A DNA stretch of 64,000 nt from CAYNRG01 sp964399545 (GTDB lineage: Bacteria > Bacillota_I > Bacilli_A > Erysipelotrichales > Erysipelotrichaceae): the NCBI GenBank assembly GCA_964399545.1, contig CAYNRG010000002.1:62001-126000 (forward strand). The letters are read 5' to 3'. The notes beneath the pieces are model-generated. The model worked only from the letters and a program-made list of their open reading frames with translations, was not told the DNA's origin and searched no databases. Shown one piece after another: positions 8,621-16,121 of this stretch. A program made the position numbers and the translations under genes. Position 1 is the first letter of the stretch, and every line of letters begins with the position of its first letter.

Positions 8621-8753
8621 ATGCCGACAAAATCTTTCTGCCCTTGCTACGACGACGTGCAAGTACCTTACGGCCACCTACCGTTTTCATGCGGGCTCTA
8701 AAACCGTGGACTTTTTGGTGTTTTCTTTTGCTCGGTTGATATGTTCTTTTCAT
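8619..8753 (-). CDS. rpmH: 50S ribosomal protein L34
   Basis: 44-residue very basic ribosomal protein found by reading the minus strand directly: MKRTYQPSKRKHQKVHGF, then RARMKTVGGRKVLARRRSKG, then RKILSA. This is the complete L34 sequence pattern. GGAGGTG lies 8 bases before the ATG. A near-consensus promoter lies 46 bp upstream, and a hairpin overlapping the stop codon separates it from rnpA. It heads a block that reads toward dnaA, not divergent from it as in Bacillus subtilis. Confidence 0.97.
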   Translation of the reverse strand: MKRTYQPSKRKHQKVHGFRARMKTVGGRKVLARRRSKGRKILSA

Positions 8754-8798
8754 CAAATCCACCTCCAGTTTTTATATAAATAGAACAATTGCTTTTCT

Positions 8799-8827
8799 AT
8801 CATACCGAAACAACGGATAAAAGTCAA
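8799..8827 (-). promoter_or_regulatory. Promoter of rpmH-rnpA-yidC-jag
   Basis: The minus strand reads TTGACT (8822-8827), exactly 17 bases, then TATGAT (8799-8804). This is a strong sigma-70/sigma-A type promoter, fitting high ribosomal-protein expression. Confidence 0.8.
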
Positions 8828-8918
8828 TAAAAACCGTTATATTTAGTAACTTAATTTAACTAATTTAGGTGAATAATGACTAAAGAAGTGTTGATAAAAG
8901 CACTAAAAAATAAAAGAA

Positions 8919-9248
8919 TTAGATGAATTGTTTCTTATTTTCAAAATAGTTTGACTTTTCTAGCTCTTCAAAGTAAATCGTGATTTCTTCATAATTCCGC
9001 TTTCTTAGAGCCTCATCTAAGATATCAACAACTTTTAGTTTTGTTTGTTCATCTCTTTTAAACCACTGTACACAAACAAAACAGTTAGTTAGATTGATTT
9101 TATTCTCAACAACAAGAAAGTTTGAAATACTATTAAAGTTGAACCAATCAATATCACAACCAATGGCTAGTGATAAATCGGTTACTACTTCTTGAGATAG
9201 AGAAATAAGGTCTTCTTTTGAAAAGTTAGTTACATTAATATTTGGCAT
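8919..9248 (-). CDS. DUF1904 family protein
   Basis: A 109-residue protein starting MPNINVTNFSKEDLISLSQE. The pattern matches DUF1904: a proline right after the start, an early beta-alpha unit, the middle VCVQWFKRDEQTK segment and the end FEELEKSNYFENKKQF. The family resembles the tautomerase fold, where Pro1 can be catalytic, but no activity is established and I do not assign one. I chose the ATG at 9246-9248 because GCAGGAGGATATCT precedes it; an upstream in-frame start would have no RBS. It is a single gene, divergent from the glycosyltransferases. Confidence 0.75.
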   Translation of the reverse strand: MPNINVTNFSKEDLISLSQEVVTDLSLAIGCDIDWFNFNSISNFLVVENKINLTNCFVCVQWFKRDEQTKLKVVDILDEALRKRNYEEITIYFEELEKSNYFENKKQFI

Positions 9249-9327
9249 AGATATCCTCCTGCTCAAGTATATCATAGTTTTTAGTCAAGGAGATGGTGAA
9301 GTCTTCGATGAAATAAAGAAGAGTCTA

Positions 9328-9336
9328 TGGTATAAT
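9328..9336 (+). promoter_or_regulatory. Extended -10 promoter for the glycosyltransferase pair
   Basis: TGGTATAAT lies 25 bp before the GTG start of the first glycosyltransferase. No clear -35 box is visible 17 bp upstream, consistent with an extended -10 promoter. Confidence 0.55.
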
Positions 9337-9360
9337 AAAAAATGAAAAGAGGGGCTGATT

Positions 9361-10344
9361 GTGAAAAAAGTAAGTGTAGTTATCCCTATTTATAATGTCG
9401 AACAACAATTAGAAAAGTGTTTAGAAAGCTTAGTTTGTCAAACCATAGATGAATATGAGATGATTTGTGTCAATGATGGTTCAACCGACAAAAGCCCGAT
9501 AATTTTAGAACGCTTTGCAGAGAAATATCCTAATAAAGTTAAGGTGGTTTCTCAAAAAAACGGAGGAATATCGAGAGCTAGAAATATAGCATTAGATCAA
9601 GCTATAGGTGAATACATTATGTTTGTAGACAGTGATGACTTTGTAGAACCCAACTTTATAGAAAGGGCCCTACAGGAAGCAGAAAAAACAAAAGCGAATA
9701 TTGTTACTTTCGGATATTATCAATATTTTGAAGATACACAAGTTTCAGAAAAACAAATCTTTGAGGAAAGAGAAGGTATATTTTCACTAGAAGAAAATAA
9801 GCAGTTCTTAACAAAAATTAATAATGCGGGATGGAATAAGTTAATCCGACGACAATTAATCGAAGAGAACCAATTACGATTTGAACCAGATATGAGATAT
9901 GAAGACTTTATTTTTATGATGAAGGCGCTGTTGCTATCTACATCGATTTGTGTCATTCATGAACCACTATATCATTATCGAGCGGACCGACTAGGAAACG
10001 AAAGTACGACAAATGATAAGAGAATGTATGACTTGATTAATCAATCAAAAACTTTCTTACAGTGGGTAAAAGATAAAGACTTATATAGCAAGTATGAAGA
10101 GGTTTTAACTATCGTTATTATTCGAAATTGCATTAGTTGCTTAAGAAAAGTGATAGGCGCAAACGATCGTCAGTTTGTAATGGAGTATATTGATTTTCAT
10201 TTTGATTTTATTAATCGAGAACTACCAGGATATAAGAAGTTAAAAAAAGAAGTTATTCTTACACGAAGTGAGAAAATCTATTGGAATCCCATTTTATGTA
10301 AAGTGTATTATAACTATAGACAAATAAGGAGGAAATATGGCTAA
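9361..10344 (+). CDS. Glycosyltransferase family 2
   Basis: Likely adds a sugar from a nucleotide donor to a surface polymer or lipid carrier. The 327-residue product begins VSVVIPIYNVEQQLEKCLES, the GT2 start. CVNDGSTDKSPIILE follows near residue 35, then the metal-binding DSDD near residue 88, and a conserved ED pair in MRYEDFIFM near residue 180, all typical of GT-A GT2 enzymes. There are no membrane segments, so it is cytoplasmic or peripheral. The start is a GTG with GAGGGG upstream. Its last codons overlap the next GT2 gene by 8 bp. Substrate unknown; a wall-polymer or lipid-linked glycan role is inferred from the acyltransferase and YfhO genes nearby. Confidence 0.85.
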   Translation: MKKVSVVIPIYNVEQQLEKCLESLVCQTIDEYEMICVNDGSTDKSPIILERFAEKYPNKVKVVSQKNGGISRARNIALDQAIGEYIMFVDSDDFVEPNFIERALQEAEKTKANIVTFGYYQYFEDTQVSEKQIFEEREGIFSLEENKQFLTKINNAGWNKLIRRQLIEENQLRFEPDMRYEDFIFMMKALLLSTSICVIHEPLYHYRADRLGNESTTNDKRMYDLINQSKTFLQWVKDKDLYSKYEEVLTIVIIRNCISCLRKVIGANDRQFVMEYIDFHFDFINRELPGYKKLKKEVILTRSEKIYWNPILCKVYYNYRQIRRKYG

Positions 10345-11380
10345 AGTTACGATAATTGTACCAATTTATAATGTTGAAAAGTATTTACCGACGTGTTTTG
10401 ATAGTTTGATGAAACAAACCTATACTGACTTTGTTGTAATGGCTGTCAATGACGGATCTCCTGCAAATGAGCAGGAAATTATTGAAGAGTATGCCAAGAG
10501 GTATGATCAAATTATTCCCATTCAAAAAGAAAATGGAGGATATGGATCGGTCTTACAATTAGCAATTGAAAAATGTGAAACTGAATATTTTCTAATTTGT
10601 GACCCAGATGATTATTTGGAAGAAAATGCATTAGCTCTTTTAGTAGAGCAGGCCGAGAAACATCAAAGTGATTTAACTGCAGGAGCAAAGTATTATATCT
10701 ATGAGGATAGTGATGACCAAGATTTTACACCTTCATATAATACGGAGTATGTAACCTTAAGAAATGAAGTCCCGTATTTCAAAAAAACAAACCAATACAA
10801 TGATTTGTTTTTCTTAGATGCTTCACCTCATACAAAGTTGTATCGCACAAGTTTGGCTCGATTTATTCAGTTTCCACGAAAAATTAGTTATACGGATAGT
10901 GTCCTTTTCTTCTTGTATATGTTAAAGGCAAAGAAAGTTGTCTATACTGACCAAGCAAGAGCGTATTATTTAATTAATCGAACAGGAAATACAACAAGTG
11001 ATGTAGCACCGAAGTTGATTATTCAAAATGTTCAGGCGTATCAATCTATTTTGGAACAAGCAGAGCAGTTGGAAGATGTTCCAAACTTCTTCTATTACCG
11101 GATGTTTGAAACCTATAAATATTTATTCCAAATGCTACGTCGAATTGATGGTGAAAAGAATGAGGTAGATAAAGCAGTAGATGCATTAAAATCTTTATTA
11201 AAAAAATTAGTTAAAAAGAAAAAAGAAATTCTAACTTACTATAAGAGATATAATAAATATGGAAAAAATGAGCAAAAACTAGACCGGTTATCATTAAGTT
11301 CAGTTTCAAGCTTATCTGATTTTTCATTTAATCATAGTGTAAAAAAATTATTAAATGAAAAGAAGGCGAAAGAAAATTAA
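10337..11380 (+). CDS. Glycosyltransferase family 2
   Basis: Second GT2 enzyme, 347 residues, starting VTIIVPIYNVEKYLPTCFDS. MAVNDGSPANEQEII and DPDDYLEENAL (a D-x-D type metal site near residue 93) place it in the GT-A fold. The lysine-rich segment near residues 285-300 (LLKKLVKKKKEIL) could be amphipathic and associate with membrane lipids. AAGGAGG precedes the ATG, which lies inside the end of the upstream GT2 gene, so translation is coupled. A terminator follows. The two enzymes probably act one after the other on the same product; the sugars cannot be read from sequence. Confidence 0.85.
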   Translation: MAKVTIIVPIYNVEKYLPTCFDSLMKQTYTDFVVMAVNDGSPANEQEIIEEYAKRYDQIIPIQKENGGYGSVLQLAIEKCETEYFLICDPDDYLEENALALLVEQAEKHQSDLTAGAKYYIYEDSDDQDFTPSYNTEYVTLRNEVPYFKKTNQYNDLFFLDASPHTKLYRTSLARFIQFPRKISYTDSVLFFLYMLKAKKVVYTDQARAYYLINRTGNTTSDVAPKLIIQNVQAYQSILEQAEQLEDVPNFFYYRMFETYKYLFQMLRRIDGEKNEVDKAVDALKSLLKKLVKKKKEILTYYKRYNKYGKNEQKLDRLSLSSVSSLSDFSFNHSVKKLLNEKKAKEN

Positions 11381-11410
11381 AAGTAGGCACAGGGAGTGTC
11401 TACTTTCTTC
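11381..11410 (+). terminator. Intrinsic terminator after the glycosyltransferase pair
   Basis: Stem AAGTAGGCAC paired with GTGTCTACTT around a 5-base loop, followed by TCTTC. The T run is modest. It starts at the stop codon of the second glycosyltransferase. Confidence 0.6.
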
Positions 11411-11539
11411 ATATTTACCTATTTAATTTCTAGCGGATAGTAGTTTTGCTTTGCGTGATATACGATTTGGATAAAAGATATTTATTTCAGAGATAAAAAT
11501 TTTCTAAAGAGTCATTTTTAAAAAACAGAAATTCAAATA

Positions 11540-11548
11540 TGCTATAAT
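11540..11548 (+). promoter_or_regulatory. Extended -10 promoter of the 259-residue gene
   Basis: TGCTATAAT lies 51 bp before the ATG of the next gene. No strong -35 was seen. Confidence 0.5.
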
Positions 11549-11598
11549 GGAATAAAATATAAAAGATTAAAAGGAGTAGAAAGAGAAGGAATAGAACA

Positions 11599-12378
11599 AT
11601 GAAAAAAAGTGAAAATAAAAAAAACATTGAAATTCTTGATAAACATAGACACGAACAAATGAATAGAACTGCTCATTTTGCAAAAGAAACAGGATCTCTT
11701 GCAGCTCAAGTTATTACTGAGAGCTTACAAGGAGAGTTAGATCCAGAAGATTATAGTCACTCAAAGGAAATTAATTTTGAAAAGAACTTTTTTAAAGAGT
11801 TAAAGGACTTGGTAAGTGCTCTTTTATCTTTTGAAAAAAAACAAGAGTTAGAAGTCTCTGAGCAACAACTAGCTCAAACGATGTTAAGACTTGTTTCTAG
11901 AGGGATTGATTATGTTATCAATAAGGAAGATAATCCAGAAAAAAAAGTGTCTAACAAGTGGTTCGAAGGCGTTTCTCTAAGAGAGGATGCAGAGGACTTA
12001 GCAGAGTACTTTAACCGAAAGGGCCAAGCAGAAGATGAATTAGATGCGTTGCGATTAAAAGCAAAAATCACAACATCAATAATGGGACACTATGCCCATT
12101 TGGTAGGTCCAGATATGATTGCAGTTGCCCAAAAATTAGAGCAGACTGAAAAGGTAGAAGAAGCCCTTCAATTTTATAAAGTAATTCAATTAGATTTTGT
12201 CAAATTAGTGGAACAGATTGAAATAGGACTTCAAAAAGGTGAGCCCAGTTTAGACTTGGAAGATATTCCTGTAGTTGAGTCTTTGATTTATGCTTTAGAA
12301 GGCCTGGAAAGGCTTGGTGTAAAAATTGATGAAATCCAACTTTTAAAAGCAAGAAAGATTTTAAATCAGTTACGATAA
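11599..12378 (+). CDS. Hypothetical cytoplasmic alpha-helical protein
   Basis: I do not recognise this 259-residue protein. It has no signal peptide or membrane segment and is rich in Glu, Lys, Leu and Gln, with long predicted helices throughout. The N-terminus is very basic (MKKSENKKNIEILDKHRHEQ). The segment from about residue 150 (LDALRLKAKITTSIMGHYAH) to 205 (EEALQFYKVIQLDFVKLVEQ) has the spacing of TPR-like helical hairpins, but no clear repeat signature. It has its own promoter and converges on the acyltransferase gene. An adaptor or scaffold role is possible but unsupported. Confidence 0.7.
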   Translation: MKKSENKKNIEILDKHRHEQMNRTAHFAKETGSLAAQVITESLQGELDPEDYSHSKEINFEKNFFKELKDLVSALLSFEKKQELEVSEQQLAQTMLRLVSRGIDYVINKEDNPEKKVSNKWFEGVSLREDAEDLAEYFNRKGQAEDELDALRLKAKITTSIMGHYAHLVGPDMIAVAQKLEQTEKVEEALQFYKVIQLDFVKLVEQIEIGLQKGEPSLDLEDIPVVESLIYALEGLERLGVKIDEIQLLKARKILNQLR

Positions 12379-12400
12379 GAGAGCTCTTAGGATACTTTGG

Positions 12401-13540
12401 CTAAGATTTAATGGAATCAATTTTCTTCTTGTAAAACAGTGGTTTAGCTTGACTTTGAATAGTCTGAATTAGGACAGAGATTAGGAAACAAATTATGAAT
12501 GTTCCAAAGATAAATAGGGGATAAAATGCGAGTCCAAGATAATTTTTCCATGTAGCAGCCATTTGGTTATCTAGAAATTTTAACATTACTGGCCAATGGA
12601 AGAGATAGACATAGAACATTTTATTCCCTGCATAGGAGATCCAAGAAGAGAAGGTCTTATTCTTAATCTTGAATGTTAGAAATAAAGTGAATAGGGCGAT
12701 AGATTGGATAAATATATTAGCCATCTCATAGCGGTAGAAGGTATTGTTCAATTGGTTATCAGGGCGAATATCCCATTGAATAGCTAAGAAAATACTAATT
12801 GCAGTAGCGGTCAAGTATAGGGCAAAAGAGCTCAATTGAACCGCTTTTTTCTTGAATAAATTTGGTTTTTTGTCACTAAGTAAACGAAGCTCAAATCCAA
12901 TTAAAAAGTAAAGTAAGTAATGATCAGTGAGAACAGTAGGGATGATAATTTTTCCATGAAGGCTAGGGATGAGTGCAATTATTGTAGGGAGTAAAATCGT
13001 TGATAAAAAGCATAAAGATTCAATAAAGTAGCGAGTTTTATTTGCTTGAGGAGAATCAATGCAGACAAAACGTAACAAAGGAATCCAAAGGTAGATATAG
13101 GTTAGACTGAAAACATACCAAAGGTAGAACCCATTTTTTGCATCAGATGAGAAAATGGCAAAATGAGAAAAAAGATCTCTAAAGTCAATTTGAAAATTCA
13201 TCAAGTCCTGTAGAAAAGAAGAACGACTATGTAAGAAATTATCAAATACCTGTAAAGCGATAAACATTAGAAAAGTAGGAATTAAAATTTTAAAGAAAAA
13301 CTGTTTTAAAAGATGAGTAGAAGATTTTTTGCTTTTGAAGATAAAAAACCCACTAATCATAAAAAAGAGAGGAACGCTACTACGAAGAAAAGCTTCTAGG
13401 TAAAGGACATCCATTGCTACATCACCATTAACAGTTCTAAAATTCATTAAAGTATGAATTCCAATGACCATCAGTGTACAAACAATGCGTAGAAGTTCAA
13501 TGGAATAGTTTAATTGTTTTTTTGAGGAATAAGTTGTCAT
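12401..13540 (-). CDS. Membrane acyltransferase (Acyl_transf_3 family)
   Basis: Multi-pass membrane protein of 379 residues with about ten hydrophobic segments, beginning NYSIELLRIVCTLMVIGIHT. The ELLRI and HT residues near the first helix are typical of acyltransferase 3 proteins that O-acetylate or otherwise acylate surface sugars. FLRSSVPLFFMISGFFIFKS contains the family's R..VP.FF..SGF pattern. YVYLFHWPVMLKFL near the end is also characteristic. I chose the ATG at 13538-13540 (MTTYSSKKQ), which has CAGGAG 10 bases upstream. It is divergent from the YfhO gene. Likely substrate: a wall polysaccharide or teichoic acid sugar. Confidence 0.82.
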   Translation of the reverse strand: MTTYSSKKQLNYSIELLRIVCTLMVIGIHTLMNFRTVNGDVAMDVLYLEAFLRSSVPLFFMISGFFIFKSKKSSTHLLKQFFFKILIPTFLMFIALQVFDNFLHSRSSFLQDLMNFQIDFRDLFSHFAIFSSDAKNGFYLWYVFSLTYIYLWIPLLRFVCIDSPQANKTRYFIESLCFLSTILLPTIIALIPSLHGKIIIPTVLTDHYLLYFLIGFELRLLSDKKPNLFKKKAVQLSSFALYLTATAISIFLAIQWDIRPDNQLNNTFYRYEMANIFIQSIALFTLFLTFKIKNKTFSSWISYAGNKMFYVYLFHWPVMLKFLDNQMAATWKNYLGLAFYPLFIFGTFIICFLISVLIQTIQSQAKPLFYKKKIDSIKS

Positions 13541-13598
13541 GTTTTTTCTCCTGTTTTGATATATAATAATTATAGTATGTGAAGGGGATAAAAGCAAA

Positions 13599-15809
13599 AT
13601 GATTAAAAAAATTAATGAATTTATAAAAGAGAACCGATTCCTGCTAATCGGATGTACGCTGGCTATTCTTTTTTGTTTTGGGCTATTTGCACTAAAGATA
13701 CGCCCTTTTGTTTTAGCACAAGATCAGGCGGTTCAATATGAATTGTTCTACGAGGAGTGGATTCGGATGGTTCGTCAATTCTTTTCCACGAAAGAACTTC
13801 CATTTTATTCATGGAATAGTTTTCTAGGAACTGATTTCTTCACAACAAAGTCATACTATTTAACGGGTGATTTCTTTTTACCTCTTTATTTAATTTCCCC
13901 ATTCTCTATGCGGATTACACTGATGTTAACTACAATTATCTTAATTTATGTTTCTGCGTGTTCAATGAGTATTTATTTGAAGAAGTTTGGAATCAAAAAA
14001 GAAACAACACGCCAATATGTAGCCTTCGCCTATGCTTTTTCAGGTTTAGCAATGATGTATTTTTCTAACTTCATGTTCTTTCGATTTTATGCATTGCTAC
14101 CTCTTTTATTTTATGGTGTAGAAAAGTACATTCAAGATAAGAAATTATCATTTTTTGCATTGATGGTTGCTCTTTTGTTTTTGCAGTCCTATTATTTTAT
14201 GTTCCCAACTTCTCTTTTCTTAATCCTTTATTTCTTTATCAGCAAAATGTTGAAAGGAAAAGAAACGCTGACTGCTATTTTAAAAAGTTCATTGCCACTG
14301 ATTGCATCTTATTTTGTTGGCTTTTTAATTAGTGCGGTTTTATTGGTGCCAACAATCTTGATGATTATCAACCACCCTCGAGTAGGTGGTTCTGGAGCAG
14401 GGTTGATTTGGGAATTTAAAGTGATTTTAGGATTTCTATATAGTCATATTACGGCACCATTTAATCTCTATAGTGAAATTCCTTATATTTTTGTTAGTGG
14501 ATATAATGGACATGCTTATTGGTATTCAATTTATGCAAGCCTTTTTATTTGGATTGCAGCCTTGCAACAGTTTCTTTTTGACCCGAATAAAAGAAGAAGA
14601 AATATTTTGTTAGGAGGATATGGCTTGTTGCTTTTATTTGCATGGATTCTACCTTTAAATTCAATAATGCATGGCTTTAGTGAGCCCTCATTTCGATGGA
14701 TGTTCTTAATCATTTTCTACCTTTGCCTATCTGCAGCGATAGCTTTAGATAAAAATCTTTATCAAGCAAAGAAGTTGAGTCAGTCTTTTGGTCTTTATAG
14801 CCTGATTCTTGTGGGTGGAACTTTATTAGGAATAGGAATGAAAATTATTATTTTCCCAGATCATCTGATTCATGTTAGTGTAACAGCAATGTCTCTTCTT
14901 ATTGGATGGATTTATGTTCTGCTTGTTCAAAAAGGAAAGAAAAGGTGGGTTTATGTTTTATCTGTTATAGAAATAACAGCGTTTGTCTTTGCGTTCTGCC
15001 TCATTTTAAGTAATCCTGCATACCAATATAACCAAACGGTTACCAAGGAGTACATACAATATTATCAAAGCATTGATGAAGATCCAATTTATCGAATGTA
15101 TCTATCACATGAGTATTTATTACCAAGTACAGTCTTAAATTTAAATCAATCTCTATCGTTAGATTATAAATCTATTTCGATGTATGATACTACATATGAA
15201 CCGAATTTATCGGAATTTTTACAAGCAGCAGGATTTAATACGCATATTGTTGATATTAAAGATGAAGATTTAATGAAGATGTTAGGGGTTAAATATGTTG
15301 TCGTCTATGATGAAACTGAGCTAAGCAATCCTGACGATTTTGAATATGTCTATAATTTGGATCATTTGAAAGTTTATCAATGGAAAAATTATAATTCATT
15401 AGGATTTACCTATTCTCAAATTCAATCAGCAGAAGAATCCCCAAAGTGGTTAACTACTTTAATTGTTCCTGAAAAATGGGAAAATTTAAATTTAGTAGAA
15501 AGCCCACGTCAACAGCTAAACGTGACCGAAAAAGGAATGAATTCATTAAGAGGAACAATTACTACTGAAAAGGAAAGTGTGTTGTTTTTATCTATCCCTT
15601 ATAATAAAGGATGGAAGATTTTTGATCATGGAGAAGAAGTGGAGTATGAAAAAGTTCAACTAGGATTCATAGGAATACTATTAGATGAAGGAGAACATTA
15701 TATTGAGATGTTCTATACACCACAAGGGTTTAAGCTAGGAGCAATCCTTACTCTTATGGGGCTAGGCTTATGGGGAGTGTTAGTAGGGTTAGACAGGAAA
15801 ATAAAGTAA
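13599..15809 (+). CDS. YfhO family membrane protein
   Basis: 736-residue protein with about 12-13 membrane segments over the first 480 residues and a soluble outer domain at the C-terminus before a last helix (LGAILTLMGLGLWGVLVGL). VLAQDQAVQYELFYEEWIRM near residue 40 and the later FSMYDTTYEPN-like region match the YfhO family (DUF6044-like GT-C-fold proteins). YfhO of Bacillus subtilis and relatives are needed to glycosylate lipoteichoic acid outside the cell, using a lipid-linked sugar. By analogy it may be the outer-leaflet transferase for sugars activated by GT2 enzymes nearby; this link is inferred. GAAGGGG precedes the ATG. Confidence 0.82.
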   Translation: MIKKINEFIKENRFLLIGCTLAILFCFGLFALKIRPFVLAQDQAVQYELFYEEWIRMVRQFFSTKELPFYSWNSFLGTDFFTTKSYYLTGDFFLPLYLISPFSMRITLMLTTIILIYVSACSMSIYLKKFGIKKETTRQYVAFAYAFSGLAMMYFSNFMFFRFYALLPLLFYGVEKYIQDKKLSFFALMVALLFLQSYYFMFPTSLFLILYFFISKMLKGKETLTAILKSSLPLIASYFVGFLISAVLLVPTILMIINHPRVGGSGAGLIWEFKVILGFLYSHITAPFNLYSEIPYIFVSGYNGHAYWYSIYASLFIWIAALQQFLFDPNKRRRNILLGGYGLLLLFAWILPLNSIMHGFSEPSFRWMFLIIFYLCLSAAIALDKNLYQAKKLSQSFGLYSLILVGGTLLGIGMKIIIFPDHLIHVSVTAMSLLIGWIYVLLVQKGKKRWVYVLSVIEITAFVFAFCLILSNPAYQYNQTVTKEYIQYYQSIDEDPIYRMYLSHEYLLPSTVLNLNQSLSLDYKSISMYDTTYEPNLSEFLQAAGFNTHIVDIKDEDLMKMLGVKYVVVYDETELSNPDDFEYVYNLDHLKVYQWKNYNSLGFTYSQIQSAEESPKWLTTLIVPEKWENLNLVESPRQQLNVTEKGMNSLRGTITTEKESVLFLSIPYNKGWKIFDHGEEVEYEKVQLGFIGILLDEGEHYIEMFYTPQGFKLGAILTLMGLGLWGVLVGLDRKIK

Positions 15810-15821
15810 GATAAAATAAAA

Positions 15822-15871
15822 AGAGTCGATAGGATGAGGGAATAACCTCACCATATCGGCTCTATGTTTTT
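15822..15871 (+). terminator. Terminator after the YfhO gene
   Basis: Long stem: AGAGTCGATA and TGAGG paired with CCTCA and TATCGGCTCT, with small internal mismatches, followed by a T-rich tract (TGTTTTT). It lies 13 bp after the stop codon. Confidence 0.8.
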
Positions 15872-15929
15872 ATGACAAAGGGGTTAAGACTTTTGAGTTT
15901 CATCTGTCGGTGTAATATTTCTGAGTGAG

Positions 15930-15956
15930 CTATATATCAGACCGGTCGACATATAG
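15930..15956. repeat. Imperfect palindrome around GACCGGTC
   Basis: An inverted repeat of about 27 bp, CTATATATC-A-GACCGGTC-G-ACATATAG, with a GC core in very AT-rich DNA. It lies in the 312-bp gap between convergent genes, with no A or T run, so it is not a terminator. A protein-binding site is possible. Confidence 0.4.
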
Positions 15957-16030
15957 AGGAAAATGACGGTTGTACTTAAATAGATGACGAAGGATTTTAT
16001 ATTTTGTAGGTATTAAAAAAGTAATAAAAT

Positions 16031-16067
16031 AAAAAAGAGTTGGCAAAATAAGAATTGCTCAACTCTT
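16031..16067 (-). terminator. Intrinsic terminator after the 16-kb flavoprotein
   Basis: Stem AAGAGTTGGCAA with TTGCTCAACTCTT, followed on the minus strand by TTTTTT. It lies about 55 bp past the stop of the flavoprotein gene. Confidence 0.8.
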
Positions 16068-16121
16068 GAAACTACTAGCTAGGCTAGTGGTTTTAATTTT
16101 ATACATTTGTCTTTTTTTAGA

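Noticed and set aside
12379..12400. Terminator between the 259-residue gene and the acyltransferase gene
   Set aside because: Only a 5-6 bp stem (CTTAG/CTAAG) without a T run; too weak to list.
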